64,000 bases of DNA. Source: Methanobacteriota archaeon (GTDB lineage: Archaea > Halobacteriota > Methanosarcinia > Methanosarcinales > Methanosarcinaceae). Position numbers and translations under genes: made by a program. Of this stretch, positions 34,123-43,185 are shown in pieces. How positions within the stretch are numbered: position 1 is the first letter of the stretch; every line of letters begins with the position of its first letter. The notes beneath the pieces are model-generated. The model did no database searches. It worked only from the letters and a program-made list of their open reading frames with translations, and had not been told where the DNA came from. Location: assembly GCA_023399215.1 (NCBI GenBank), contig JAEWQJ010000020.1:62001-126000 (forward strand). The letters are read 5' to 3'.

Positions 34123-35814
34123 TCAGAGATCAGTTCCAGCATAGGAAAGGTTAAAGCTCTTATTAATCAGAGGAAAATCAGGAACAATATTCCCGAGCAC
34201 TGCATGTTCTATGGCCTGCCAGTTGCAGAAAGAAGCGGTTCTCACCTTATAGCGGTCGGTTAGCCCGCTTCTGACATAAACCCAGTGAAGGTTCTGTCCC
34301 CGTGCAGCTTCAACCATTGAAAGAGCGTATCCATCTGGAATATTTGAAATTGAAAATTTGGTTGTCTCGGCAATGATTGCGCCTTCCGGGATTGACGCTA
34401 TAAGCTTCTTTATCAGGGAAGCTGAATTAAGAACTTCGGTAGCTTTAACCTCAAACCGAGAAAGGACATCGCCTGCCATTTTAATTGCTCTTTCCGGAGG
34501 TATATCTTTGTATATACCATAGGGATGGTCAAGTCGGACATCATATGTAGCTCCGGCCGCCCGAGCAATAGGGCCTGTAAGATTAAGCGGAGCGATCAAT
34601 TTCTTTTTTAAAACCCCGGTTGTTGAGAATCTGTCAATAAGTGATGAAGAAGCATGGACAGCTGTAATCGCGGATTCAAATTGTGGTACAAATGTTTTCA
34701 AATAAAGGTCGAATTTTGAAAGAGCTTCGCCTGAAATCTCCTTTTTTACTCCTCCTAGATCTATAGTGCCTCTCATAAATCGGGAGCCTGTGAGAAACTC
34801 GTTTTGCCTGAAAATATTTTCACGGAGGATAAGGAAAGGCGTTGTCATTCTCGGGAATCCTATATCGGTAATCATGCCCGAGAGATCTCCCATATGCGAG
34901 TAAATGCGCTCGAGTTCCAGGAGAATAGCCCTTAAGTAGTTCGCTCTTTCCGGAATTTCAATTCCCGCAATTTTTTCTACGGCCGTACAGAAGGCAACGG
35001 CATTGGCAACGGTTTCATCCCCACTTATGGCCTCCGCAATAGGAATACAGGCAGAGGGGCTTTTTCCCTCGGCAAGCTTTTCGATTCCCCGGTGTTTATA
35101 AAAGAGCCGGATTTCGAGATTGAAGATTGGTTCTCCGATGACACTGAACCTGAAATGTCCAGGCTCAATAATTCCTGCATGTACAGGCCCAACAGGGATC
35201 TGGTAAACTCCTTCGCCCTCGACCTTCTTGAAAGAATATGCTTCTTCCGGGTTCTGAACAGCTCCAATTTTCCCGTTTTTAAAGGATTTAAGGAGAGGAT
35301 GAAAGCCTTCAGGATAGGCTTCATGTAAAAAGAGTCTTCTTTTGTCAAAAGCATCTGTAAATTCTATCCCAAATCCGTCTTGGATTTCCCGTTCATACCA
35401 ACATGCCGAAGGAAAAACCGTGGCAATAGATGTAGTTTCCTCTCTGACATGCCGTATAAACGCAAGTACGTCAGTAGAACTGCTCATTCTGAATATATAA
35501 AAGAGAGTAAAACCAGTTTTTCCTTCAAAATCCTGAACGCAGAACAGACTTATCAGGATAAAACCCTTCTCGGAAAGCGCAGGTACGGTTTTTAAAAATT
35601 CCTCTTCTGCCAGGGGAATATAGAATTCATTATTTTTTCCTCTTTCGATCTGCGGCTCTTTACCTGCAATGTCAATCATTAAATCCGTAGCGCACTGGGT
35701 CGCCAGAACAGAAGGAGTCGTCAAAACCGCAGAATTACTTGATATCTGGTAATTCCCTCTTAATTTCGGGCTTGCCGACATCAGTGAACTTACTGTGTTT
35801 TTGTTTGAACTCAT
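34123..35814 (-). CDS. HyfG/HycE-like large subunit (NuoC-NuoD fusion) lacking NiFe ligands
   Basis: About 563 aa. An N-terminal NuoC-like domain (~40-180; ACWYEREIQDGFGIEFTDAF) is fused to a NuoD/HycE-like domain (~200-563; HRGIEKLAEG, ELERIYSHMGDLSGM). Both NiFe-binding motifs are missing: the RVCGICG position reads AEAISGDET, and the C-terminal DPCxxC position reads FNLSYAGTDL. Hence no hydrogenase active site. The start at 35814 (MSSNKN) is chosen because GGGAGG lies 10 nt upstream; ATG 35832 is the alternative. It belongs to the Ehr (energy-converting hydrogenase-related) group. Confidence 0.87.
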   Translation of the reverse strand: MSSNKNTVSSLMSASPKLRGNYQISSNSAVLTTPSVLATQCATDLMIDIAGKEPQIERGKNNEFYIPLAEEEFLKTVPALSEKGFILISLFCVQDFEGKTGFTLFYIFRMSSSTDVLAFIRHVREETTSIATVFPSACWYEREIQDGFGIEFTDAFDKRRLFLHEAYPEGFHPLLKSFKNGKIGAVQNPEEAYSFKKVEGEGVYQIPVGPVHAGIIEPGHFRFSVIGEPIFNLEIRLFYKHRGIEKLAEGKSPSACIPIAEAISGDETVANAVAFCTAVEKIAGIEIPERANYLRAILLELERIYSHMGDLSGMITDIGFPRMTTPFLILRENIFRQNEFLTGSRFMRGTIDLGGVKKEISGEALSKFDLYLKTFVPQFESAITAVHASSSLIDRFSTTGVLKKKLIAPLNLTGPIARAAGATYDVRLDHPYGIYKDIPPERAIKMAGDVLSRFEVKATEVLNSASLIKKLIASIPEGAIIAETTKFSISNIPDGYALSMVEAARGQNLHWVYVRSGLTDRYKVRTASFCNWQAIEHAVLGNIVPDFPLINKSFNLSYAGTDL

Positions 35815-35832
35815 CTTCTTTTTGCCTCCCAT

Positions 35833-37311
35833 TCACAGGTATCCAAGTTCGTACACTATTGTGTTCAGCAGGTTTTCCAGAGGTTCCGGAAAGACAACTC
35901 CAAGGGCCAGAATTATGAAAAGAATGGATATGATTGGAAATTTCATACCGTTTCGGACTACATAGGGAAGAAGCAGAGCTTCCGGTCCTTTGGTTCCAGC
36001 ATCTTTCGAGCTCTGGGTAAAGGCCTCGATTAAAAATCTTGCAAATGCAGCCGATGCTATGACCAGAAGGAGGAGAACTGTAAAGACAAGCAATCTCGAA
36101 AATCCGAAAGCTTCCAGCAGGATAAAAAACTTGGCCGAAAAAATTGGGAAAGGAGGCATGCCTATGATTGCAAAACTACCAATAACAAAGCCCCAGCCTG
36201 CAATGGGTTGAAGTGAAAAAACATCTTTTATGTCCTTAATCAGGTTACTTTCGTATTGCCTGTGTAGAATGCCTGCCGAAAAAAAGAGTGAGGCTTTGGT
36301 CAGTGAGTGGGCAAGGATGTAAAAAAGTGTCCAGAAGAGAGCAAGAGGCGTTCCAATCCCTATTCCAAGGAGGAGAATGCCCATGTGTTCCACACTTGAA
36401 AATGCAATCATCATCTTCAGGTTTTTCTGCAAAAGCATATTCAGAACTGCAACTGCGACGGTAAGCAGACCAAAACCCAGAAGAAACTGAGATACCATAG
36501 TTTCGGCCTGAGTCTGCCTGACAATTGCGTACATCCGCAGAATTCCGTACATGCCTATATTCAATAGGACTCCGGATAAGATGGCGCTTACTGCTGAAGG
36601 GGCTTTTGAGTGGGCATCTGGAAGCCAGGTATGGAATGGGAAAATTCCAGATTTTGCTGCAAACCCGATAAAAAGAAACACAAAACTTGCAGTCAACATT
36701 TTAGGGGACAGGAAAGCTGCATTTTTAGCCAGCATTGTCCAGTTCAGAGTCCCGCTGCCCAGTACTTCCCCGGAAAGTGTGTATAAAAAGATCAGTCCTA
36801 TGAACGAAAAGAGCATGGCTCCCGAGGCTATGAAGATGTATTTGATGGCTGCGTCGATGTTTTCTTTGGCAGACAGGATTGCTACGAGTGCGGCTGAAAA
36901 AACTGTTGTCAGCTCGGCAAAGATCCAGAACAGAGCAAGGTTATCCGAAAAGAAAGCCAGGGTCACTGTCGTAAGCAGGAGGCTGAAAACCATATAGAAG
37001 ATCTTCAGGTTATTCCTGTGCAGTTCCTGGGCCTGCATCAGGCTCTCCACGTAACCATTTGCATAGACCGAAGCCAGGAAGAACAGCAAGGCCGCAATCA
37101 GAACTTCATAGAGGCTGAGATGGTCCACATAAAAATATTCACTTCCGGTTTCAAAAATCGGGACTGTGGCAGTGAGCAACACATAAACCCCGATTATAAG
37201 AGACGCAACGGTGTGTAGAATGAAAAAGGCATTCATTGCCCTATGAGACTTTGAAAGCGTGATAAGGGCAAGAGCTATGGCTCCCACAGCCAGATAACTG
37301 AGTATTATCAT
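35833..37311 (-). CDS. HyfF-like antiporter-type membrane subunit
   Basis: 492 aa with ~14 membrane helices, of the NuoL/M/N-MrpD family. The ion-channel signature GFAAKSGIFPFHTWLPDAHS, including the channel lysine, and the later AHSLTKASLFFSAGIL segment are intact, so ion translocation looks preserved. Start and stop overlap those of its neighbours (TAATG type), showing tight translational coupling in the operon. Confidence 0.9.
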   Translation of the reverse strand: MIILSYLAVGAIALALITLSKSHRAMNAFFILHTVASLIIGVYVLLTATVPIFETGSEYFYVDHLSLYEVLIAALLFFLASVYANGYVESLMQAQELHRNNLKIFYMVFSLLLTTVTLAFFSDNLALFWIFAELTTVFSAALVAILSAKENIDAAIKYIFIASGAMLFSFIGLIFLYTLSGEVLGSGTLNWTMLAKNAAFLSPKMLTASFVFLFIGFAAKSGIFPFHTWLPDAHSKAPSAVSAILSGVLLNIGMYGILRMYAIVRQTQAETMVSQFLLGFGLLTVAVAVLNMLLQKNLKMMIAFSSVEHMGILLLGIGIGTPLALFWTLFYILAHSLTKASLFFSAGILHRQYESNLIKDIKDVFSLQPIAGWGFVIGSFAIIGMPPFPIFSAKFFILLEAFGFSRLLVFTVLLLLVIASAAFARFLIEAFTQSSKDAGTKGPEALLLPYVVRNGMKFPIISILFIILALGVVFPEPLENLLNTIVYELGYL

Positions 37312-38009
37312 TAATCTTCCCTCCCTGACCAGATTCTAAGTGTCTGGAGGCGTTGGTGATATTCTTCGATTGTAGAATCTATACCAATTGCCAGGATAGT
37401 TGTTAACAGTACAAGGATCATCAGGTCTATTACGATCAGGATTTCTATAATAAAAGGGAGATCCGCAACAAAAATCCCGAAAAGAAGAACTCCGTTTTCC
37501 ATTGTCAGATAACCGATGGCTTTTGTAATCACTTTCCTCCGGCTGAATATCACAAGCATACCCATGAGAGTCAGCGATAAACCTATAACAGCCCCCATAA
37601 AGAACAACTTTCCCAGAATCAATTCACTGAAAAAGCCTGAGAGAAATACATAGGCAAGCAGGATCAGGCCCATGCTAACAATGAGGGAGGCTGTTGGTTC
37701 CAGGTAATTAAACTTCAGGTCCCTGCTAATCTTGATTTTTTCCCCGATAAGGTTTATAAAAAGTGGAATTAGCAGTACCTTGCTTACAAGTGTAAGAACT
37801 GCGATCGCAAGCAGTGTTTGGCTGCCCTCGATCAGGTAGAGGAATACAGCGATCAGGACCAGTAGTAAGGACTGGACAGCGTATACGTTCAGCAGAGAGG
37901 CAATATTCCTTGTGGAAAGGGTAAAAGCTGCAGTGATCAATACAAAGACAAAGAGAATCCTGATTATGTCTTCTAGAAATGCTGGATCTGCCAGGAAAGG
38001 AGATATCAT
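37311..38009 (-). CDS. HyfE-like (NuoK-related) membrane subunit
   Basis: 232 aa of about six to seven hydrophobic helices, with the short polar C-terminus EEYHQRLQTLRIWSGRED. Position and size match HyfE of hydrogenase-4. Its start overlaps the stop of the HycD-like gene by ATGA. Confidence 0.85.
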   Translation of the reverse strand: MISPFLADPAFLEDIIRILFVFVLITAAFTLSTRNIASLLNVYAVQSLLLVLIAVFLYLIEGSQTLLAIAVLTLVSKVLLIPLFINLIGEKIKISRDLKFNYLEPTASLIVSMGLILLAYVFLSGFFSELILGKLFFMGAVIGLSLTLMGMLVIFSRRKVITKAIGYLTMENGVLLFGIFVADLPFIIEILIVIDLMILVLLTTILAIGIDSTIEEYHQRLQTLRIWSGRED

Positions 38010-38947
38010 GCAAATACCTCCATCAGGATGGTAAGTGCGGAAAAGAAAAACGCCATCATATAGAAGCTGGGCAACCTGAAAAGCCGCATTTTTGCAATGG
38101 AAGACTCAAAAAGGCCTATTAATCCTGCAAGTAAGCTGGCTTTTATAAGGAAATAGAGGCATGAGACTGCAAGGCTTGCAAAGGTAATCTCGGTTGCAAG
38201 TCCCACGGGGGACAGAATATTTATCAGGACTGCCATCAGGATTGTCTGTTTAACGGCATGGGCAAGCTCTATTAAAGCCAGGTTTTTCCCGGACTGTTCC
38301 AGAATCATGGCTTCGTTCATCATGGTAAGTTCAAGATGCGTTGCAGGGTTGTCCACAGGGATCCTTCCAGTCTCCACTATGATAATAATAAAAAGGGAAA
38401 TCGAAATAAGGGTAAGGGTTGGGCTTTCCGGAATCGTTGACCCGGCAGTTATTGCAAACATCTCATGAAGATTTACGGTTCTTAAGACGTATGCAAGTGC
38501 AGCAAAGGCTATGACCATCGTAGGTTCAATGACTGCCGAGAGGCTCATTAAGCGGGAGCTTCCCATGCCCCCGAAAGTGCTACCAGCATCAAGCCCGCAG
38601 AGTGCCGTAAAAAAACGTTCTATTGCGAGCAGATAGAGGAAAACTATTATGTTTCCGATTCCTGCAGGGGTATCAGGGATAAAAACTATTGGGACAAAGA
38701 GTGAGGCCAGAAGAAGAACTGCCAGGTTGAGGTAGGGAGTAATTCTCATGATTCCGGAAGAGTTAGGTGAGTACACAACCTCTTTTTGCATAAGCTTGCG
38801 TAAATCTAAATAGTTCTGCAGGAGACTCGGACCTTTTCTTCCCTGAGTGGATGCCTTGACTTTTTTAATCAGGCTCATAAAAAGTGGGGAAACCAGCAGG
38901 ATAAAGCCCGTATTTAGCAGGGCGAATAAAAGGAATGAAGCATTCAT
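38006..38947 (-). CDS. HycD/HyfC (NuoH-like) membrane subunit
   Basis: 313 aa of about eight helices. The NuoH-type cytoplasmic loop motif GRKGPSLLQNYLDLRKLMQK (~36-55) and VETGRIPVDNPATHLELTMM (~190-209) are well conserved. This subunit anchors the peripheral arm and forms the quinone or ion channel interface in relatives. Start and stop overlap neighbouring genes. Confidence 0.92.
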   Translation of the reverse strand: MNASFLLFALLNTGFILLVSPLFMSLIKKVKASTQGRKGPSLLQNYLDLRKLMQKEVVYSPNSSGIMRITPYLNLAVLLLASLFVPIVFIPDTPAGIGNIIVFLYLLAIERFFTALCGLDAGSTFGGMGSSRLMSLSAVIEPTMVIAFAALAYVLRTVNLHEMFAITAGSTIPESPTLTLISISLFIIIIVETGRIPVDNPATHLELTMMNEAMILEQSGKNLALIELAHAVKQTILMAVLINILSPVGLATEITFASLAVSCLYFLIKASLLAGLIGLFESSIAKMRLFRLPSFYMMAFFFSALTILMEVFA

Positions 38948-40878
38948 GCGAAATACCTCGTAAATGTCATCAGTGTTAGTACCGCAATGAAAACGTAGAG
39001 TACATAGGTATCCAGCTTCCCATTCTGCATTCTGGAAACCTGGGAAGAGATAAGGCTGACTGCATAGGCTACGGGAATATACAGGCGCTCTTCAAAGAAT
39101 TTAATCAGGTGAATTCTCGCAGTTCCATTCTTAAAAATGCTTCCTTTAGTATCTGAATATGTTCTTGTACTGGATATTTCAGTCCTGTAAATCTTTTTGA
39201 AAATGACTACAAGAGGCTCCGAAAATCCCGCTGAGGTATATTCCATTGTCGGGTGCTGGGCCAGGATTCCGCATCCCCAGGTTTCTTTGCTTATCCTTGT
39301 TTCCGAAGGGTCAGAGTTGCGAACCACTATCCATACAAGCCAGCAGGTTCCGACAAGAATCAACCCGAGAAGCAGCATGTCCGGGATCCCGAGGTCAAAG
39401 CCGAGCAGAGCCAGAATCCTGGATGAAAACAGTCCTGAAAGGATACAGAAAGCTGCAGGCACAGCTTCTCCGAACAGCATGGTTTTCGGGACTTCGGCGG
39501 CTTCCTGTGCACATTTTGTCCTCGGAAGAGCTAGGAAGGTAATTCCGAAAAGCTTTACAAAAAGAGCTGCTGCAAGCGCACTGGTGAGGGCAAATACCGA
39601 GAGGGTAATAATTAAAAGTACCTTTAGTAGAGGATCTGGAAGCTCCGAGGAATAAAAGTAAGCCTGAAAAAGCATCATCTCACTTACAAAGCCGCTTGTT
39701 GGAGGAAGGCCAGCAATTGAGACCGAACCTATCAGAAAAAGAGCGGCGGTTTGGGGCATTTGTTTTACAAGGCCTCCGAAGGCTTCGATGTTCCTTGTGC
39801 CAGTAGCATGGACCACTGAACCTGCACCGAGAAAGAGCAAACTTTTGAAAAGGGCGTGGTTGAAAGCGTGGAAGCAGGCTCCTGCAAGGCTTAAGAGCGC
39901 AAGGCTTTCAACTCCTTCCAGTTTAAATATCAGATACAGGCCAATTCCTGTGAAAATGATCCCGATATTTTCTATGCTGCTGTAAGCAAGCAGCCTTTTT
40001 ATATCGCTTTCTTTAACGGCGTAAATAACTCCCAGTACGGCTGAGAGAGTCCCTGCTATAAGGATCAATGTACCCCACCAGAGTTCTGGGGTGGAGACCG
40101 AGAGCAAAAATCGCAGGAAACCGTAGATTGCAACCTTCAGCATAACGCCTGACATCAGAGCCGAAATGCTAGACGGGGCTGCAGGATGAGCATAGGGCAA
40201 CCATTTGTGGAAAGGAACAAGTCCAGCTTTGATTCCGAAACCTGTAAAGAGGCAGAGGAAAGGCAAAGTCAGGTCGCTTGCCGGGTAATCCAGTGGTCCG
40301 AACTCGGCAGAGCCCGTAAGCCTTAACAGACTTATAAAACCCATAAAAAGAAAAGCTGTACTCAGACTTGTCATTATAAAGTAGAAAAGCCCTGCTTTTT
40401 TGTTTTCTTCCGAGGAATAATCGTGGAGTACCAGCATTAAGGAAGACAGAGACATTATTTCCCAGAAAACCAGGAAACCCACCATATTTCCTGCAAGTAC
40501 GACCATCAACATGGCAAGGATAAAGAGGTTTGTGAGGGCTGTCTGAAGATCTTTTCTGGCTTCGCTTTTAGCATGCTCCACATATTCAATGGAATATATA
40601 GAAACCCCTGACGTAACGGCTGCAATCAGCAGAATAAAACCTGCCGAAAGCTTGTCTGCGGTCAGGGTGAAATCCAGCCCGGGAAGAAATCCAATGGCTG
40701 GAAAAGCAGGCTCTTTCCCGTTGTAAAGGATGATGCCTGCAAAAGCCAGAAGCAAGATCGAAGAAAGAAATGATAGGCCAAAAGAAGCTTTTCTTGCGTT
40801 TTTACTGCGGCACAGGAGAGGCAAGACAACTCCAGCTATAAGGGCTATAATAGCGCTGTAAATAAAAGCTTCTAGCAA
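38944..40878 (-). CDS. HyfB-like antiporter-type membrane subunit
   Basis: 644 aa, NuoL/HyfB family, ~15 helices. The channel motif GIKAGLVPFHKWLPYAHPAA and HALFKSLLFLGAGSVVHATG are intact. It starts with TTG at 40878, supported by GGAGTGA 6 nt upstream. First gene of the operon hyfB-hyfC-hyfE-hyfF-hyfG-hyfI order; HyfA/HyfH ferredoxin-like subunits and HyfD are absent. Confidence 0.9.
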   Translation of the reverse strand: MLEAFIYSAIIALIAGVVLPLLCRSKNARKASFGLSFLSSILLLAFAGIILYNGKEPAFPAIGFLPGLDFTLTADKLSAGFILLIAAVTSGVSIYSIEYVEHAKSEARKDLQTALTNLFILAMLMVVLAGNMVGFLVFWEIMSLSSLMLVLHDYSSEENKKAGLFYFIMTSLSTAFLFMGFISLLRLTGSAEFGPLDYPASDLTLPFLCLFTGFGIKAGLVPFHKWLPYAHPAAPSSISALMSGVMLKVAIYGFLRFLLSVSTPELWWGTLILIAGTLSAVLGVIYAVKESDIKRLLAYSSIENIGIIFTGIGLYLIFKLEGVESLALLSLAGACFHAFNHALFKSLLFLGAGSVVHATGTRNIEAFGGLVKQMPQTAALFLIGSVSIAGLPPTSGFVSEMMLFQAYFYSSELPDPLLKVLLIITLSVFALTSALAAALFVKLFGITFLALPRTKCAQEAAEVPKTMLFGEAVPAAFCILSGLFSSRILALLGFDLGIPDMLLLGLILVGTCWLVWIVVRNSDPSETRISKETWGCGILAQHPTMEYTSAGFSEPLVVIFKKIYRTEISSTRTYSDTKGSIFKNGTARIHLIKFFEERLYIPVAYAVSLISSQVSRMQNGKLDTYVLYVFIAVLTLMTFTRYFA

Positions 40879-40932
40879 ACTCTTTCACTCCTTAAGCTGG
40901 CTAACCAAGTGTTCAGCCTTTTCAGCCTGTAT

Positions 40933-40996
40933 TTACTTAAGGCAAGATTACTTAAAGCAAGATTTTTGGAACTGTCTCCCCTATTATAAATTATGA
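40933..40996 (-). promoter_or_regulatory. Promoter and 15-bp direct repeat of the Ehr-like operon
   Basis: On the minus strand a TATA-like tttataatag lies at 40985-40996. About 25-50 nt downstream, around the expected start of transcription, ttacttaaggcaaga is repeated (40933-40947, 40948-40962). It could be a regulator site. Confidence 0.35.
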
Positions 40997-41327
40997 AAAC
41001 AATATCGTGGTTCGTATTTACACTCCACCCAAAACTTCGATTTCAAAAATTTTATCTCGAATATTTTTCGCCTAAATCTTCCTAACATTACACAGATTTA
41101 CATTATAAACTTTTTTGTAATTGATGCTACTTTTTCATTTTTGACACTTGCTTTCTAAAAATAGGGTGCATAGAGCTTCTCAATATTTAATAAAAAAGAT
41201 TTTTTTTCCTGCTTTAAGAGGAAAAATCTTCATTTTTCACACCACATCTTACTATGTATATTAAAAATGTTCATGCTCTTTAAGTGACCATTGCCTTAGA
41301 ATGGCATTGATCAGAGAGAAAAAAGCC

Positions 41328-41420
41328 ATTAAAAGAGAAAAGCTATTAAAAGAGAAAATTTTGTATTAAAAGAAAAAATTTTGTATTAAAAGAGAAAATA
41401 TATTAAAGAGAAAAGTTTGT
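41328..41420. repeat. A-rich degenerate tandem repeat
   Basis: Units of attaaaagagaaaattttgt (20 bp; 41345-41364 and 41365-41384 differ at one base), flanked by shorter attaaaagagaaaa units. It lies directly downstream of the reductase gene's stop (41446, minus strand). On that strand it is a string of T runs, so it may serve as a transcription terminator. Confidence 0.7.
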
Positions 41421-41445
41421 ATAATAAAATATATTTTCAACTTTT

Positions 41446-42117
41446 TTATTTTTTCAAAACCCGATACAGCAGATGTACATATTGCTTTTCTACGATTTCG
41501 TCTCTTAAAAGTTCAAGCCGAGTACCACTTTTTTCCAGGGTCCTGAAAATATTTGTTCCATTCTTCCCTACAATTTCAGGAGTGAGAATAAGGCTGATTT
41601 CTTCGACAAGTCCATGTTCGAGTAATATGCTGTTCAGAACTCCCCCGCTGTCTGAAACTACAAGTTCAAAACCATATCTTTCGTTTGCAATTTCCAGTGC
41701 CTGTCTGATGTTTACACGGTCTGCTCCGGTCCGGATGAAATCATAATTTCTTTCTTTGAGGTAATTTATATAAGCTTCAGGAGTCTTTTCCGAGACCAGA
41801 ACAATTGCGTCTTTGCTGAACTCGGAACGCCTGAACACGTGCATTAACCCTTCAAGGATTCCCTTTGAGTCCGCAATCAGCCAGTATGCCCTAGGATCGT
41901 CGGGATGAATTTCAGGTTTCTTGAAATCTGCTTCTTCTTCAAGCGGAATTTTTTCGCAGAAGAACTGGGTTCCGGTTTTCGCAGTGTTCGAGCCTACTAT
42001 CATGGCATCGGGCAGATAACTGCTCAGGATTTTGTAGTGAACTCCAATATTTGCTTCGAAGCCCGTAGTAGAGCCGTCGAGACTTATACTGTTGTGAATA
42101 ATTACTTTTGGTATCAT
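41446..42117 (-). CDS. RibD C-terminal/DHFR-like reductase (riboflavin/F420 pathway type)
   Basis: 223 aa of the RibD_C family (PKVIIHNSISLDG, 3-15; MIVGSNTAKTGTQFF; SGGVLNSILLEHGLVEEISL). Archaeal members reduce 2,5-diamino-6-ribosylamino-4(3H)-pyrimidinone 5'-phosphate in flavin and F420 synthesis. The exact substrate here is not proven, since several RibD_C paralogues occur per genome. GAGGGG precedes the ATG. Single gene. Confidence 0.8.
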   Translation of the reverse strand: MIPKVIIHNSISLDGSTTGFEANIGVHYKILSSYLPDAMIVGSNTAKTGTQFFCEKIPLEEEADFKKPEIHPDDPRAYWLIADSKGILEGLMHVFRRSEFSKDAIVLVSEKTPEAYINYLKERNYDFIRTGADRVNIRQALEIANERYGFELVVSDSGGVLNSILLEHGLVEEISLILTPEIVGKNGTNIFRTLEKSGTRLELLRDEIVEKQYVHLLYRVLKK

Positions 42118-42273
42118 ACTATCCCCTCGATTTTCCTTACTTATCCGATTGAACTCCCACTAACCCATTTAATACTGAAAAATTACTTTTAAAAGTCAAA
42201 TCAGCTTTTAATTCCTTTAAAGTTTCTATAATATATCGAAGAAGTTATCTGTATTGGAATGTATTTAATTTTA

Positions 42274-43185
42274 ATGCATACTATAGAATTTGAAAACGTA
42301 TCAAAATCTTTCTCAGAAAAGAGTATTCTCGAGGACATATCGTTTTCAGTGAGGCAGGGCGAGATCTTCGGGCTTCTAGGGCCAAATGGGGCAGGAAAAA
42401 CAACGCTTATAAGGCTTCTTCTTGACATTATTAGGCCGGACTCCGGGGAAATACGTGTTTTTGGGGATTTCCTGAACCCTGCTGCAAAAAACAGAATCGG
42501 ATACCTTCCTGAAGAACGGGGATTGTATAAGAAAACAAGACTTCTTGATATGCTGGTTTATCTTGCACAGCTTAAAGGCGTACCAGAAAAACAGTCTCAT
42601 TTAAAAGCTGAGTCCCTTCTCAAATCCCTGGAATTAGATCAACATAAAAACAAAAAAGTTGAAGAACTTTCCAAGGGAATGCAGCAGAAAATACAGTTCC
42701 TTTCTGCAATTATCCATGAACCTGAACTCTTAATCCTTGATGAACCCTTTTCCGGGCTTGATCCTGTAAATACGAAGACAGTTATGGCCAGAATTCTGGG
42801 ACTCAGGACCGCAGGAAAAACAATAATCCTTTCCACACATATGATGGAACAGGCCCAGACACTTTGTGACAGGATCCTTATGCTTAATAAAGGCAGAAGA
42901 GTACTTTATGGACCTGTAGATGATATCAGGAGGGAGCATGGAAAAAACTCTCTGATTGTAGAATTTGCAGAAAAAGGAGATTTGAATGCAATTCGGGAAA
43001 TTTCTAGCATAAAGAAAGTAATAGAACATGAAAAATCGGTTGAAATTTTCCCTGAAGAAGAAATAAGCGTCCAGATCCTTCTTGAGGAGCTTGTCCAGAA
43101 AGCAAACCTCATACGTTTTGAAAAAAAGCTTCCTTCTCTGAATGAGATCTTTATTCAAACTCTGGAGAGTGCTTCCAATGAATAG
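42274..43185 (+). CDS. ABC transporter ATP-binding protein, NatA-like
   Basis: About 303 aa from MHTIEF at 42274; the frame opens at 42259. Walker A is GPNGAGKTT, the signature is ELSKGMQQK, and Walker B is LLILDEPFSGLDP. The DUF4162-type C-terminal region found in NatA/YhaQ exporters is present. It ends in TAG inside the ATGAATAG overlap with the permease; this is a normal stop, since readthrough would collide with the next frame. Confidence 0.9.
   Translation: MHTIEFENVSKSFSEKSILEDISFSVRQGEIFGLLGPNGAGKTTLIRLLLDIIRPDSGEIRVFGDFLNPAAKNRIGYLPEERGLYKKTRLLDMLVYLAQLKGVPEKQSHLKAESLLKSLELDQHKNKKVEELSKGMQQKIQFLSAIIHEPELLILDEPFSGLDPVNTKTVMARILGLRTAGKTIILSTHMMEQAQTLCDRILMLNKGRRVLYGPVDDIRREHGKNSLIVEFAEKGDLNAIREISSIKKVIEHEKSVEIFPEEEISVQILLEELVQKANLIRFEKKLPSLNEIFIQTLESASNE

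Noticed and set aside
33603..35832. Active NiFe hydrogenase
   Set aside because: Both NiFe-binding cysteine pairs and all cluster cysteines of the small subunit are missing.
43183..43185. UAG at the end of the NatA-like ATPase as readthrough
   Set aside because: It lies in the ATGAATAG overlap with the permease. The continued frame would be antagonistic to the permease frame and shows no homology.
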